Numbered from the stretch's first letter, positions 51,921-60,981 are shown. The stretch is DNA of 64,000 nt from Pseudomonadota bacterium (GCA_023423655.1 JAFAFE010000006.1:496001-560000), one strand, 5' to 3'. Translations and numbers: made by a program. Notes: generated by a model from the letters alone, not told the origin.

Positions 51921-53068
51921 CAGGCGTTGCCCTCCTTGGCCGACTTAGTGCCGGGAATGGCGGGTTCGCTTTCATCGGCCAGTACCCAAGTAGCATGGCC
52001 CATTTTGCGCCCCGCACGGCCTTTGCCCTTGCCGTAAAGATGCAAGTGGCAGGCGGGGTCGGCGAGAAATTCAGGCCAGTCATCGACCCGCTCGCCGATA
52101 ATATTGTGCATCACCACGCGGCTGCCGAGGGTCGCGGTGCCACCCAGAGGAAGCCCGCAAATCGCACGGATATGATTTTCAAACTGGCTAGTGAGCGCGC
52201 CTTCGATGGTCCAATGCCCGCTATTATGGACGCGCGGGGCCATTTCGTTGAACACTGGCCCATCCGCGCTTGCGAAAAATTCGCACGCCATCACGCCGAC
52301 ATAATCAAGCGCCTCGGCAATCTGCGCGGCAAGACTGCGCGCCTTGGCAATAGTATCGCCCAGCGCATCGGGCGCAGGGACGGTAGAGCGGTCCAAAATG
52401 CCATCGACATGGACATTTTTGGGCGCGTCCCATGATTTTATCATGCCATTGGGGGTCCGCGCGAGCAGGATGGAAAATTCATGGGTGAAGGTGACAAAGC
52501 CTTCGAGCACCGCGGCCTGCCCCGCAATCGCCTCCCATGCCGACGCCGCTTCGCCCGCATCGCGGATCACCACCTGCCCTTTGCCGTCATAACCCAAACG
52601 CCTGGTTTTGAGGATGGCGGGTGTGCCGATGGCCGCCAGCGCAGCCTCTAAATCGGTCAGGCTGTCGACCCCGCGATAAGGCGCGGGCGCACCGCCCAGA
52701 TCGCGCACAAAATCCTTTTCCGCGAGCCTGTCCTGCGCAATCGCAAGCGCGCGGCCATTGGGGCGCAGCGGCACTTGTCCGGCAAGCGCGGCTATCGGCG
52801 CTGCGGGCAGATTTTCAAATTCATAGGTGACGACGGCGCATTGGTCAGCAAATCGCCCCAGCGCGTCGGCATCGTCATAAGCGCCTTGCGTCCAGTGGGT
52901 GGAAACTTCAAAGGCCGGTCCCGAACTTTCCGGCGCATAAATATGGGTGCGATAGCCAAGCCGGGCTGCGGCCATGGCCATCATCCGCCCAAGTTGTCCG
53001 CCACCGATAATGCCGATGATTGCCCCCGGCCCGATCACCGCGCTGTCCGCTTCTGTGCCTGCGCTCAT
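51920..53068 (-). CDS. purK: N5-carboxyaminoimidazole ribonucleotide synthase
   Basis: ATP-grasp enzyme: AIR + bicarbonate + ATP to N5-CAIR in purine synthesis. 382 residues; IIGIIGGGQLGRMMAMAAARLGY, ATP-grasp LKTRRLGYDGKGQVVI, and NEMAPRVHNSGHWTIEGALTSQFE. It overlaps purE by four bases, forming the classic purEK pair. Confidence 0.97.
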   Translation of the reverse strand: MSAGTEADSAVIGPGAIIGIIGGGQLGRMMAMAAARLGYRTHIYAPESSGPAFEVSTHWTQGAYDDADALGRFADQCAVVTYEFENLPAAPIAALAGQVPLRPNGRALAIAQDRLAEKDFVRDLGGAPAPYRGVDSLTDLEAALAAIGTPAILKTRRLGYDGKGQVVIRDAGEAASAWEAIAGQAAVLEGFVTFTHEFSILLARTPNGMIKSWDAPKNVHVDGILDRSTVPAPDALGDTIAKARSLAAQIAEALDYVGVMACEFFASADGPVFNEMAPRVHNSGHWTIEGALTSQFENHIRAICGLPLGGTATLGSRVVMHNIIGERVDDWPEFLADPACHLHLYGKGKGRAGRKMGHATWVLADESEPAIPGTKSAKEGNA

Positions 53069-53553
53069 GATGGCGTGTCAGCCACTTTCTGCGTCTGCGC
53101 CGCGCGCCAATCCTGAAGCCGTCCGGCGAGCGCTTCATCCTGTGTCGCAAGGATGGAGGCCGCCATCAGCCCCGCATTGGTCGCCCCCGCTTTGCCGATG
53201 GCAAGGGTTCCCACCGGAACCCCGCCCGGCATCTGCACAATCGACAATAGGCTATCCATGCCGGACAAGGCTTGCGATTGCACCGGCACGCCCAGAACGG
53301 GGAGCCAGGTCATGGATGCGACCATACCGGGCAGATGCGCCGCGCCGCCTGCGCCTGCGATAATCACTTTAAGGCCGCGTTCTGCCGCGCCCTTGGCATA
53401 ATCGACCAGCCGGTCGGGCGTGCGGTGGGCGGATACGATGCGACATTCATGGGCAACACCCAGTTCGCGCAGCACCTCGCTTGCGCGGATCATGGTTTCC
53501 CAGTCCGACTGGCTCCCCATGACAATGCCGACCTTGATTTCGTCTCCACCCAT
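53065..53553 (-). CDS. purE: N5-CAIR mutase
   Basis: Converts N5-CAIR to CAIR. 162 residues from the ATG at 53553 (MGGDEIKVGIVMGSQSDW); a TTG 24 bases earlier is possible but has no ribosome site. Active-site segments: MGSQSDWETM, SAHRTPDRL, and GAGGAAHLPGMVAS. First gene of the purE-purK-folA-dipeptidase run. Confidence 0.97.
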   Translation of the reverse strand: MGGDEIKVGIVMGSQSDWETMIRASEVLRELGVAHECRIVSAHRTPDRLVDYAKGAAERGLKVIIAGAGGAAHLPGMVASMTWLPVLGVPVQSQALSGMDSLLSIVQMPGGVPVGTLAIGKAGATNAGLMAASILATQDEALAGRLQDWRAAQTQKVADTPS

Positions 53554-53766
53554 GCCTGTATTTCCCGCTTCGCTCAAAAGGATGTGCTTGCGCTCTATCG
53601 AGTCCCGCCGCGCGGGGCAATGGCTGGCGGTCCTTGGCTGCGCGATTGGGTGGAACTTTCAATTCCTAATATGGTTTAATCCATGATAACCCTATGAACT
53701 AATAGGCAGAAAACCTTACCGGATTCGCACGAACCTCCGGTGCAAATATTGGGGCAGGACGTAAAT

Positions 53767-54387
53767 ATGGATGCAGGCGGAAGCCGCTCCAAAGGAACAG
53801 CAACGGGGCACATGGCCCCCGCTTCTCCCGAAGAAGTGGAAATGCTGCGCCTTCAGGTGCAAAATCTGATCCGGGAAAATCAGACGTTGAAGATTGCGGT
53901 CGCCGAACTTGAACGGATTGTCGACCGCGATACGCTGACCCCGCTTTATAACCGGCGCTATTTCATGCACGCGCTGATCAAGCGCAAGGCGCGGTTGCAA
54001 CGGCATAAACAGCCCTGCGCGCTCCTCTATATCGACGTGGACGGATTAAAGGCGATCAACGATGCGCATGGCCATGCGGCGGGCGATTTCGCGCTGTTGC
54101 GGCTTGCCGAATTGCTGCGCGCCAATATCCGCGCATCGGACATTGCCGCGCGCATTGGCGGGGATGAATTTGCGCTGTTGCTCGACCAGCTTGACGAGGA
54201 AGCGGCGCTCGAAAAAGGCCAGCGGCTCAATAGGGTGATTGCGGACACGCACATCGAATTTAGCGGTCGCCGCTTCGAGCTGAGCGCATCCATCGGCTGT
54301 ATCATGATTACGCCGGAGGAAAATGAGGACCAGCTCCTCGCCCGCGCGGATCAGGAAATGTATCGGGTCAAGCAGTCACGGACGTGA
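53767..54387 (+). CDS. GGDEF-domain diguanylate cyclase without a sensor domain
   Basis: 206 residues. A coiled-coil of heptads (EMLRLQVQNLIRENQTLKIAVAELERIV, about residues 20-47) leads into a GGDEF domain: DTLTPLYNRRYF, YIDVDGLKAINDAHGHAAGD, and the intact active site IGGDEFALL. The RxxD inhibitory site is present (RASD, five residues ahead of GGDEF). No receiver or membrane segment is attached, so activity must be governed by the coiled coil or expression. Start at 53767 with CAGGACG upstream. Confidence 0.9.
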   Translation: MDAGGSRSKGTATGHMAPASPEEVEMLRLQVQNLIRENQTLKIAVAELERIVDRDTLTPLYNRRYFMHALIKRKARLQRHKQPCALLYIDVDGLKAINDAHGHAAGDFALLRLAELLRANIRASDIAARIGGDEFALLLDQLDEEAALEKGQRLNRVIADTHIEFSGRRFELSASIGCIMITPEENEDQLLARADQEMYRVKQSRT

Positions 54388-54419
54388 AGGTTAAGGGGTA
54401 AACCCCTGCGCTCTATCCC

Positions 54420-55256
54420 TCATGACGCCGCCGCATAAGGCGGGCGGTGCAGCCCGCCTGGACTGGTTGTGAAAATTTCACAGCCCGTTTCGGTAATGCC
54501 GATACTATGTTCGAATTGCGCCGACAGGCTGCGGTCGCGGGTCACGGCGGTCCAGTCATCGTCGAGGATTTTGACGCCGGGCTTGCCGATATTGATCATC
54601 GGTTCAATCGTGAAGATCATGCCGGGCTTCAGTTCCGGTCCCTGCCCTGCGCGGCCATAATGATAGACGTCCGGCTGGTCATGATAAACCAACCCCACCC
54701 CATGCCCGACAAAATCGCGCACCACGCTATAGCGATGCTTTTCCGCATGGCGCTGGATTGCATGGCCGATGTCGCCCAGATGGTTGCCGGGCTTGGCCTG
54801 TTCGATGCCGAGCATCAGACATTCATAGGTCACATCGACCAGCTTGCGCGCTTTGATGGGAACATTGCCGACCAGATACATACGGCTGGTATCGCCATGC
54901 CAGCCATCCACCACCGATGTAATGTCGATATTGAGAATATCGCCTTCATGCAGCATCTTGTCGCCGGGGACGCCGTGGCACACGACATGATTGACCGAAA
55001 TACAGCTTGCATGGGCATAGCCATTATAGCCGATATTGATAGCGGTCGCGCCCGCCGCTTCGATGCTGGTGCGGATGAAATCATCCAGCGCGGTGGTGGT
55101 GACGCCGGGGACCACAAGCCCCGCCACCTCATCCAATATCCGCGCGGAAATCTGCCCCGCAACACGCATCCCGGCAAAGCCCTCGGGACCATAAAGCTTG
55201 ATAGCATTCAACCGCTCGCGCGGGGTGTCGGGGGTTACGTCAATGTAGCGAGTCAT
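54420..55256 (-). CDS. map: type I methionine aminopeptidase
   Basis: Removes initiator methionine. 278 residues. Metal ligands are seen in DILNIDITSVVDGWHGDTSRMY (two Asp), HGVGLVYHDQP (His), FTIEPMI (Glu), and EHSIGITETGCEIFT (Glu). It converges with the GGDEF gene across a short gap. Confidence 0.96.
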   Translation of the reverse strand: MTRYIDVTPDTPRERLNAIKLYGPEGFAGMRVAGQISARILDEVAGLVVPGVTTTALDDFIRTSIEAAGATAINIGYNGYAHASCISVNHVVCHGVPGDKMLHEGDILNIDITSVVDGWHGDTSRMYLVGNVPIKARKLVDVTYECLMLGIEQAKPGNHLGDIGHAIQRHAEKHRYSVVRDFVGHGVGLVYHDQPDVYHYGRAGQGPELKPGMIFTIEPMINIGKPGVKILDDDWTAVTRDRSLSAQFEHSIGITETGCEIFTTSPGGLHRPPYAAAS

Positions 55257-55338
55257 GGCGCGGGCCTTAGTCCGTTTGACGCAAATTGACCAGATGGTTG
55301 GCCCGGCACACAGAATTTTGACACGCGGCCACCCTCGC

Positions 55339-55428
55339 CACCCGTTAGCCCTGAGCTTGTCGAAGGGCGTTTGTCAGTATTGCGCTTGTCTTACCCCCAC
55401 CCTTCGACAGGCTCAGGGCTAACGGGTG
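55339..55428. repeat. palindromic repeat, TGTCGAAGG family
   Basis: 29-base arms 55339-55367 and 55400-55428 with one G-T position. The centre shares TTTGTCAGTATTG with the copies at 8877-8895 and 44226-44240, read in the other direction. Confidence 0.88.
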
Positions 55429-55448
55429 AAAACGGACAAATACCCTAT

Positions 55449-55533
55449 CGTCATTGCGAGCGTAAGCGAAGCAATCCAGAGTCGGCGTAAACCGCCCTAG
55501 ATTGCTTCGTCGCTTACGCTCCTCGCAATGACG
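55449..55533. repeat. palindromic repeat, CGTCATTGCGAG family
   Basis: Starts CGTCATTGCGAGCGTAAGCG and ends with CTCGCAATGACG; internal GAAGCAATC pairs with GATTGCTTC. A second family, also found at 60564-60666. It lies 16 bases from the acnA stop codon and may end its transcript. Confidence 0.88.
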
Positions 55534-55548
55534 GAATGTAGGGTTTCC

Positions 55549-58224
55549 TTACGCCGCCAATTTGCGCAGCACATACTGCAAGATGCCGCCATTCATGAAA
55601 TATTCCAGTTCATTGGCGGTATCAATGCGGCACAGCGCCGTGAAGGTCACGCGGGTGCCGTCAGGGCGGGTGACTTCGACTTGCACGTCCTGACGCGGTT
55701 GAAGGTCCGCGATACCAACAATAGTGAAGCTGTCATCGCCCGTCAGGCCAAGCGTTTCGCGGGTTTCGCCATCTTTGAACTGCAAGGGCAATACGCCCAT
55801 GCCGACAAGGTTCGACCGGTGGATGCGTTCAAAGCTTTCGACGATGACCGCCTTGACGCCCAGCAGGTTGGTGCCCTTGGCCGCCCAGTCGCGCGACGAT
55901 CCGGTGCCATATTCCTTGCCCGCGATGACGACGAGGGGCTTGCCCTCTTCCTTATATTTCATCGCGACATCATAGATGGGCATGACTTCGCCCTGATAGC
56001 GGCTCATGCCGCCTTCGACGCCCGGTACCATTTCGTTGCGGATGCGGATATTGGCGAAGGTGCCGCGCACCATCACATCATGATGGCCACGGCGGCTCCC
56101 GTAAGAGTTAAAGTCGGCCTTGGCGACCTGATGCTCCATCAGCCATTGGCCCGCCGGCGAGTCCGCCTTGATCGAGCCAGCCGGCGAAATATGGTCGGTG
56201 GTGATCGAATCGCCCAAAATCGCGAGCGGCATCGCGTCGATAATATCCGAAACCGGCGCGGGCGTCATTTCCATGCCTTCAAAATAAGGCGGGTTTGCCA
56301 CATAGGTCGATACCGGGTTCCACGAATAGGTTTCCGAACCCGTCACATTGATCGCCTGCCAATGCTTGTCGCCCTTATACACATCGGCATAGCGCGCGAC
56401 GAACATGTCGCGGCTCACCGCATTTTGCATGAGCGCGGAGACTTCCTCATTGGTCGGCCAGATGTCCTTCAGGAACACATCATTGCCATTCTTGTCCTGA
56501 CCGATCGGGGTCGAGGTGAAATCCTCCGTCACCGTGCCTTTGAGCGCATAAGCGACCACCAGCGGCGGCGAGGCAAGGAAGTTGGCGCGCACGTCCGGCG
56601 ACACGCGGCCTTCAAAGTTGCGGTTGCCCGACAATACCGACGCGGCAACAATGTCATTCTCGTTGATTGCCTTGGAAATCGGCTCGGCGAGCGGGCCGGA
56701 GTTACCGATACAGGTGGTGCAGCCATAGCCGACAAGGTTGAAACCGATCGCGTCGAGATGCGATTGCAGCCCGGCTTTTTCCAGATAGTCGGTCACAACC
56801 TGCGACCCCGGCGCAAGGCTGGTCTTGACCCAAGGCTTGGGCTTCATGCCACGCTCATTGGCCTTTTGCGCAACCAGACCGGCGGCGACAAGAACGCTGG
56901 GGTTCGATGTGTTGGTGCAGCTCGTAATCGCCGCAATCACCACGTCGCCATCGCCAATATCATGGGGCTTGCCATCGACCGCAACGCGCTTGAAACCGTC
57001 ATGATTGTAAACGCTCTTAAGGTCGCCGTTGAACACGTCATCGACTTGCGTCAACGCAACCTTATCCTGCGGACGCTTGGGACCGGCAAGGCTCGGCACA
57101 ACCGTCGACATGTCGAGTTCGAGCGTGTCGGTGAAAACCGGATCCGGCATATCGGCATGGAGCCACAGGCCCTGTTCCTTGGCATAGGCTTCAACCAGCG
57201 CAATCTGCTCTTCGCTGCGGCCGGTGAGGCGCAGATAATCGATGGTCTTTTCGTCAATGCCGAAGAAGCCGCAGGTCGCGCCATATTCCGGCGCCATGTT
57301 CGCAAGCGTTGCGCGGTCGGCAAGGCTCAAAGAGGCAAGGCCCGGACCATAATATTCCACAAAGCGCCCGACCACGCCCTTGGCGCGCAGCATCTGGGTG
57401 CAGGTCAGTACAAGGTCGGTCGCGGTAATGCCTTCGGGCAGCGCGCCGGTGAGCTTGAAGCCGACCACTTCGGGGATAAGCATCGACACCGGCTGGCCGA
57501 GCATCGCAGCTTCGGCTTCGATCCCGCCAACGCCCCAGCCCAGCACGCCTAGGCCGTTGATCATCGTGGTGTGGCTGTCGGTGCCAACACAGGTATCGGG
57601 ATAAGCAACGGTCGCGCCGCTTGCATCTTGCGACGTCCATACCGCGCCCGCAATATGCTCAAGGTTCACCTGATGGCAAATGCCGGTGCCGGGAGGGACC
57701 GCCTTGAAATTGTCGAGGCTCTTCGATCCCCATTTCAAAAAGTCATAGCGTTCGCCGTTGCGATAATATTCGATTTCGACATTCTGCTCGAACGCTTTGG
57801 GGGTGCCGAATTCGTCGACCATGACCGAATGGTCGATAACGAGATGGACGGGAACCAGCGGGTTGATCTTGGAGGTATCCCCGCCAAGCTTCGCAATCGC
57901 ATCACGCATCGCGGCCAAATCGACCACGCACGGAACGCCGGTGAAATCCTGAAGCAATACGCGCGCGGGGCGATACTGGATTTCGGTGTTGGAGGTCGGG
58001 TTATTCTGCCAATCAACGAGCGCCTTGATATGCTCATCACCGACGGTGAAACCACCATCTTCGAAACGCAGCAGATTTTCGAGCAGCACCTTCATCGAAA
58101 AAGGCAGGCGCGACACATCGCCAAATTTTTCGGCAGCCTTTTTGAGCGAATAATAAGCATAGTGCTTGCCGCCTACGTCGAGCGTAGCGCGCGCGCCCAA
58201 AGCGTCCTGTCCAACAGCAGTCAT
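55549..58224 (-). CDS. acnA: aconitate hydratase
   Basis: [4Fe-4S] enzyme isomerising citrate to isocitrate. 891 residues, AcnA/IRP type. Cluster cysteines are in ITSCTNTSNP and GYGCTTCIGNSGPL. Domain 4 has GKEYGTGSSRDWAAKGTNLLG. Together with sucA, sucD, mdh and sdhB it gives the window five TCA genes in four places. The long plus-strand frame here is an antisense shadow. Confidence 0.98.
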   Translation of the reverse strand: MTAVGQDALGARATLDVGGKHYAYYSLKKAAEKFGDVSRLPFSMKVLLENLLRFEDGGFTVGDEHIKALVDWQNNPTSNTEIQYRPARVLLQDFTGVPCVVDLAAMRDAIAKLGGDTSKINPLVPVHLVIDHSVMVDEFGTPKAFEQNVEIEYYRNGERYDFLKWGSKSLDNFKAVPPGTGICHQVNLEHIAGAVWTSQDASGATVAYPDTCVGTDSHTTMINGLGVLGWGVGGIEAEAAMLGQPVSMLIPEVVGFKLTGALPEGITATDLVLTCTQMLRAKGVVGRFVEYYGPGLASLSLADRATLANMAPEYGATCGFFGIDEKTIDYLRLTGRSEEQIALVEAYAKEQGLWLHADMPDPVFTDTLELDMSTVVPSLAGPKRPQDKVALTQVDDVFNGDLKSVYNHDGFKRVAVDGKPHDIGDGDVVIAAITSCTNTSNPSVLVAAGLVAQKANERGMKPKPWVKTSLAPGSQVVTDYLEKAGLQSHLDAIGFNLVGYGCTTCIGNSGPLAEPISKAINENDIVAASVLSGNRNFEGRVSPDVRANFLASPPLVVAYALKGTVTEDFTSTPIGQDKNGNDVFLKDIWPTNEEVSALMQNAVSRDMFVARYADVYKGDKHWQAINVTGSETYSWNPVSTYVANPPYFEGMEMTPAPVSDIIDAMPLAILGDSITTDHISPAGSIKADSPAGQWLMEHQVAKADFNSYGSRRGHHDVMVRGTFANIRIRNEMVPGVEGGMSRYQGEVMPIYDVAMKYKEEGKPLVVIAGKEYGTGSSRDWAAKGTNLLGVKAVIVESFERIHRSNLVGMGVLPLQFKDGETRETLGLTGDDSFTIVGIADLQPRQDVQVEVTRPDGTRVTFTALCRIDTANELEYFMNGGILQYVLRKLAA

Positions 58225-58410
58225 GAGATGCGTCCCTCGTTCTTAAAAGGTGCATAGCGACCGGTTTGGGGAATGACGCACCCCCTCACAAAATCCGCCC
58301 CATATTCTAAGGCAGCCGCCCCGCTAACAGGGCCAAGGGACCATCAAACCAGCGCAAAGCACTCAGGTGGAAAATAGATGCCCTGCCCCTTAGCGCGTTG
58401 GGCGAAAGAG

Positions 58411-58869
58411 TCAAAGGGCGACGATGGTCGGGGGGTGGGACTTTCGCCTGAATGGAGGACAGTAATGAATATCGTCGCGCCAAGAGATATTTTCGTTGCT
58501 GTTGTGCCAAAACACGCCCCAGCCTCTCAGAACGAGCGAGATAGAAGGGTGCTCGTCGATAAAGATAGGCAAGCTAATCCGCCGATTGTGGGAGTTCCGG
58601 AACTCCCCATGCGCGGGCGCAAGCAGATAATCTTTATGTCTTTTGAAACTGCGCAGAAACAATAACGGGCCGCTGTCTATATATCTTTTAAACCAAGGAT
58701 TTTCCTTAACGCACCATTTGGAGGTTCCAAACAGGATCCGCGCCACTTCCAGTGTCTTAACCGAATAGATCTCGACAAGCTGATCAGTGTGCAGGGGCGC
58801 AGTAACTTGGTAAATATGGGGCAAAGAAGCGTAATCGTTACAGCTCATGAAAGAGGATTGATCAAACAC
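58411..58869 (-). CDS. uncharacterised protein downstream of HNH endonuclease
   Basis: Up to 152 residues from a GTG at 58869 (or 145 from an ATG at 58848); no strong ribosome site. The segment GTSKWCVKENPWFKRYIDSG then PLLFLRSFKRHKD recalls a domain seen in phage and plasmid proteins with a W-C motif and a GPLY-like strand; that is from memory and uncertain. It follows the HNH gene by 13 bases. Codon use and GC are lower than in neighbours, suggesting acquisition with the HNH gene. Confidence 0.5.
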   Translation of the reverse strand: MFDQSSFMSCNDYASLPHIYQVTAPLHTDQLVEIYSVKTLEVARILFGTSKWCVKENPWFKRYIDSGPLLFLRSFKRHKDYLLAPAHGEFRNSHNRRISLPIFIDEHPSISLVLRGWGVFWHNSNENISWRDDIHYCPPFRRKSHPPTIVAL

Positions 58870-58882
58870 ATCGCCAAGTCAA

Positions 58883-59776
58883 TTATTGATCTAAATTCAA
58901 TATCTTATATTCACCATCCGAGACAAAGGCGATAGCGCCATCGTCACGGATTTCTTGCAAAATTCTGCTGAGCGTTTGAGCGGGCGTGGCCCCCTTCGCG
59001 GCAACGTCTGCCACAATGCGTTCCAACTCTGTTTGAACAAGTTGTTGGCGGGTAAATATTGGAGAGCGGTTGGCGGCCGATTGCCGCGCAATGGCCGCGA
59101 CAACTGCCTCTCTCCAGCTATTCCGCTCATGCCGCTTTTCCTGAATATCTGCACCAATGCGTCCCGGTTTGGCGACTATCTCGGCTAATTCTTCGACCGC
59201 CATATCCATGTTGCGGTGAATGATCCGGTGACAGTTGGCGCATAAGGGGACGAGATCGCTTATTGTTGTTTTTTGCCCTTCGGCCAATTTGCTTACAGGA
59301 ATCCGGTGATGGGCTTCGATGTAATTTGCTCCCGCCACGCCATAGGCTTCCGAAAAATCCATCTTGCACACATCGCAAACCGGTTTGGCCAACTGCGCTT
59401 TAAACTTAGCGATCAGGGTTGCGTCTCTTTCTCGCGAAAGGTGCGATGCCAGTCGGAAGCCGCCCTCATAAGCTTCATAGTCATTCACGCCCGCATAAGA
59501 GAATGGCTCTTCGCGCAGGCGATCATTGTTTCGCGGAGAATGATTACGGAACCGCCAAATACCAGAACCTTGATCGCTTTCGAACAGGTCGGCATTTCCT
59601 TTATATGCCTGATAGTCCGAAGAATTCTCCTGCAAACGCGCGCTTACGCTTTGTGCCGGATTTTGCGGAAAAGGCCCCGCTTCATGATCGAGAATATATC
59701 TGGCGATGTCTTTATAGTGCGCCTCTCCCCCTAAAGCTTCAAGTGCGTCAACAATCCCCCCGATTGTGATGGGCAT
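58883..59776 (-). CDS. HNH endonuclease with flanking winged-helix-like domains
   Basis: 297 residues. Residues 1-75 (MPITIGGIVDALEALGGEAHYKDIARYI) resemble the HARE-HTH found in restriction enzymes. The HNH domain lies near residues 133-185: CDVCKMDFSEAYG, YIEAHHRIP and VPLCANCHRIIH, with zinc-binding cysteine pairs. A C-terminal region (WREAVVAAIARQSA, LSRILQEIRDDGAIAFVSDG) resembles the domain common at the end of restriction endonucleases. No methyltransferase gene is adjacent. Likely a type II-like or modification-dependent restriction enzyme; lower GC than the surroundings. Confidence 0.8.
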   Translation of the reverse strand: MPITIGGIVDALEALGGEAHYKDIARYILDHEAGPFPQNPAQSVSARLQENSSDYQAYKGNADLFESDQGSGIWRFRNHSPRNNDRLREEPFSYAGVNDYEAYEGGFRLASHLSRERDATLIAKFKAQLAKPVCDVCKMDFSEAYGVAGANYIEAHHRIPVSKLAEGQKTTISDLVPLCANCHRIIHRNMDMAVEELAEIVAKPGRIGADIQEKRHERNSWREAVVAAIARQSAANRSPIFTRQQLVQTELERIVADVAAKGATPAQTLSRILQEIRDDGAIAFVSDGEYKILNLDQ

Positions 59777-60048
59777 ATATGTCCCCTTATATAGTTCGCC
59801 ATTATATCATTTTTAGATATTATCGCGTCACAGAGCGATATCAACCGACCGGACCCATATTATCTATAGGTGGGCCATTGCATTAACCCTTTCCTACAGC
59901 CTCTACCGCCCGCATGAGGGGTTACTGTTTATGGTAATCGCAAATTTTTGCGGGAGGTGAGAATTGGAACATTATGGGCTGGCGCTCATCACGTTCAGCC
60001 GTGGGACGGGCTTTTTGTCGGGCAGAATTTGTCGGTTTTGACGGGCAT
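59777..60048. other. gene-free interval before the direct repeats
   Basis: No coding frame I can support. The first 60 bases are AT-rich and probably hold the HNH promoter on minus. GGAAC occurs at 59967 with CGTT 21 bases later, too far for an EcfG-type promoter. Confidence 0.5.
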
Positions 60049-60110
60049 AAGGTTACATACCCCTGTAACTTTATCCGGCCCTGCAAAGGTTACATACCCC
60101 CGTAACTTTA
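60049..60110. promoter_or_regulatory. two 25-bp direct repeats, each a GTTAC dyad
   Basis: Copies at 60049-60073 and 60086-60110 differ at one base; period is 37 bp. Each contains GTTACATACCCCTGTAAC (or CCCCCG), an inverted GTTAC/GTAAC pair. They lie 77 bases upstream of the small charged protein gene. The layout is that of a tandem operator for an unidentified regulator. Confidence 0.7.
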
Positions 60111-60186
60111 GCATCGGGACCTGCATTTCTGCCCTTATGGAACCGCCCTGCCCCCTCGCCCGTTGGCTGGGTGAAGGAGACAGACG

Positions 60187-60423
60187 ATGACCGACCAGAA
60201 CCGGACCAATCAGGAAAAGAATGAAGCGGTGCAGGCCAATGCGGGCCATGCCGAGGAGGAGGGCAAGAAGGATAAGACCCGGTTGGACGCGGAAGCGGCG
60301 CGTGCGGACGAGAAGGCCAAGCAAAAGGATGCGCTGACCAAAAAAGCGGAATCGCGCGAGCTGGATCGGGAGTTGGATGATTCGATGGACGGCTCCGACC
60401 CGCCCTCGATTACCCAGCCTTGA
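60187..60423 (+). CDS. small, highly charged protein
   Basis: 78 residues, almost entirely Lys, Glu, Asp, Ala, Asn and Gln (MTDQNRTNQEKNEAVQANAG, KKDKTRLDAEAARADEKAKQ). Likely helical and disordered, without membrane segments. GAAGGAGA precedes the ATG by seven bases, so translation is likely. Composition is like small stress-related proteins, but I do not recognise a family. The repeats at 60049-60110 suggest controlled expression. Confidence 0.7.
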   Translation: MTDQNRTNQEKNEAVQANAGHAEEEGKKDKTRLDAEAARADEKAKQKDALTKKAESRELDRELDDSMDGSDPPSITQP

Positions 60424-60441
60424 TGGGTAAATTTAGCCCCC

Positions 60442-60903
60442 TCAAATTTGCCCCCAAAATTTGCCCGTAGTCCTGGCATGTCGAAGGACGGGTTTGACGG
60501 ATGGGCGTCCTTCGACAAGCTCAGGACTGCGGTTTTGGGTAGGCTTGGTGTTATTTATCTCATCGTCATTGCGAGGAACGGAGTGACGAAGCAATCCAGA
60601 GCCGCGCAGGACTGTTCTGAGCGCAACACTGGATTGCCGCGTCGGCATCGCCTCCTCGCAATGACGGTGGGTGGGTAGGTCTATCTGCGCATCAATAGAT
60701 CGCATAAGTACAGATCGCATAAACCCAGACCGCACAAACAAAAGCTCCCCACCTGAAGATGCGGCCAAATAAGCCACAGAAAGCATCACGAGACTGCCCC
60801 CGCCCAACCATATCCATCCGCTTATGCGCACTACCCCCACGGTCGACCGCCGTTGCAGGGCCGTTACCGCGGATAGGCGGGAACCGATGGCTTGTTCAAA
60901 CAT
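60442..60903 (-). CDS. possible small membrane protein ending in repeat-derived sequence
   Basis: Open frame from ATG 60903. The first 55 residues (RISGWIWLGGGSLVMLSVAYLAASS) could form a membrane helix. The last 80 residues are translated from the two palindromes at 60465-60532 and 60564-60666 (for example HCEEAMPTRQS and SVPRNDDE). No ribosome site is visible. It may be a chance frame; listed because the N-terminal part looks protein-like. Confidence 0.25.
   Translation of the reverse strand: MFEQAIGSRLSAVTALQRRSTVGVVRISGWIWLGGGSLVMLSVAYLAASSGGELLFVRSGFMRSVLMRSIDAQIDLPTHRHCEEAMPTRQSSVALRTVLRGSGLLRHSVPRNDDEINNTKPTQNRSPELVEGRPSVKPVLRHARTTGKFWGQI
60465..60532. repeat. palindromic repeat, TGTCGAAGG family
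   Basis: CCGTAGTCCTGGCATGTCGA (from 60465) with the opposing arm GTCCTTCGACAAGCTCAGGA ending GCGG (60532). Confidence 0.85.
60564..60666. repeat. palindromic repeat, CGTCATTGCGAG family
   Basis: Begins CGTCATTGCGAGGAACGGAG and ends CTCGCAATGACGG. GAAGCAATCCAGA pairs loosely with CTGGATTGCCGC. Same family as 55449-55533. The following 315 bases (60667-60981) hold short ATCGCATAA-type direct repeats and no gene I can support on plus. Confidence 0.85.
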
Positions 60904-60981
60904 AGAGAGGCTGTGTGGCAGGTGCAGCATATGTGCCGCCTGCGCTTTCCCGATGGCCCCTATTTTTGCGGAGATTCTTTC

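Noticed and set aside
55528..57552. 674-codon open frame on plus
   Set aside because: Antisense to acnA; the product is His/Arg/Gly-rich without recognisable domains.
59967..60000. EcfG general-stress promoter
   Set aside because: GGAAC and CGTT are present but 21 bases apart, instead of the usual 16-17.
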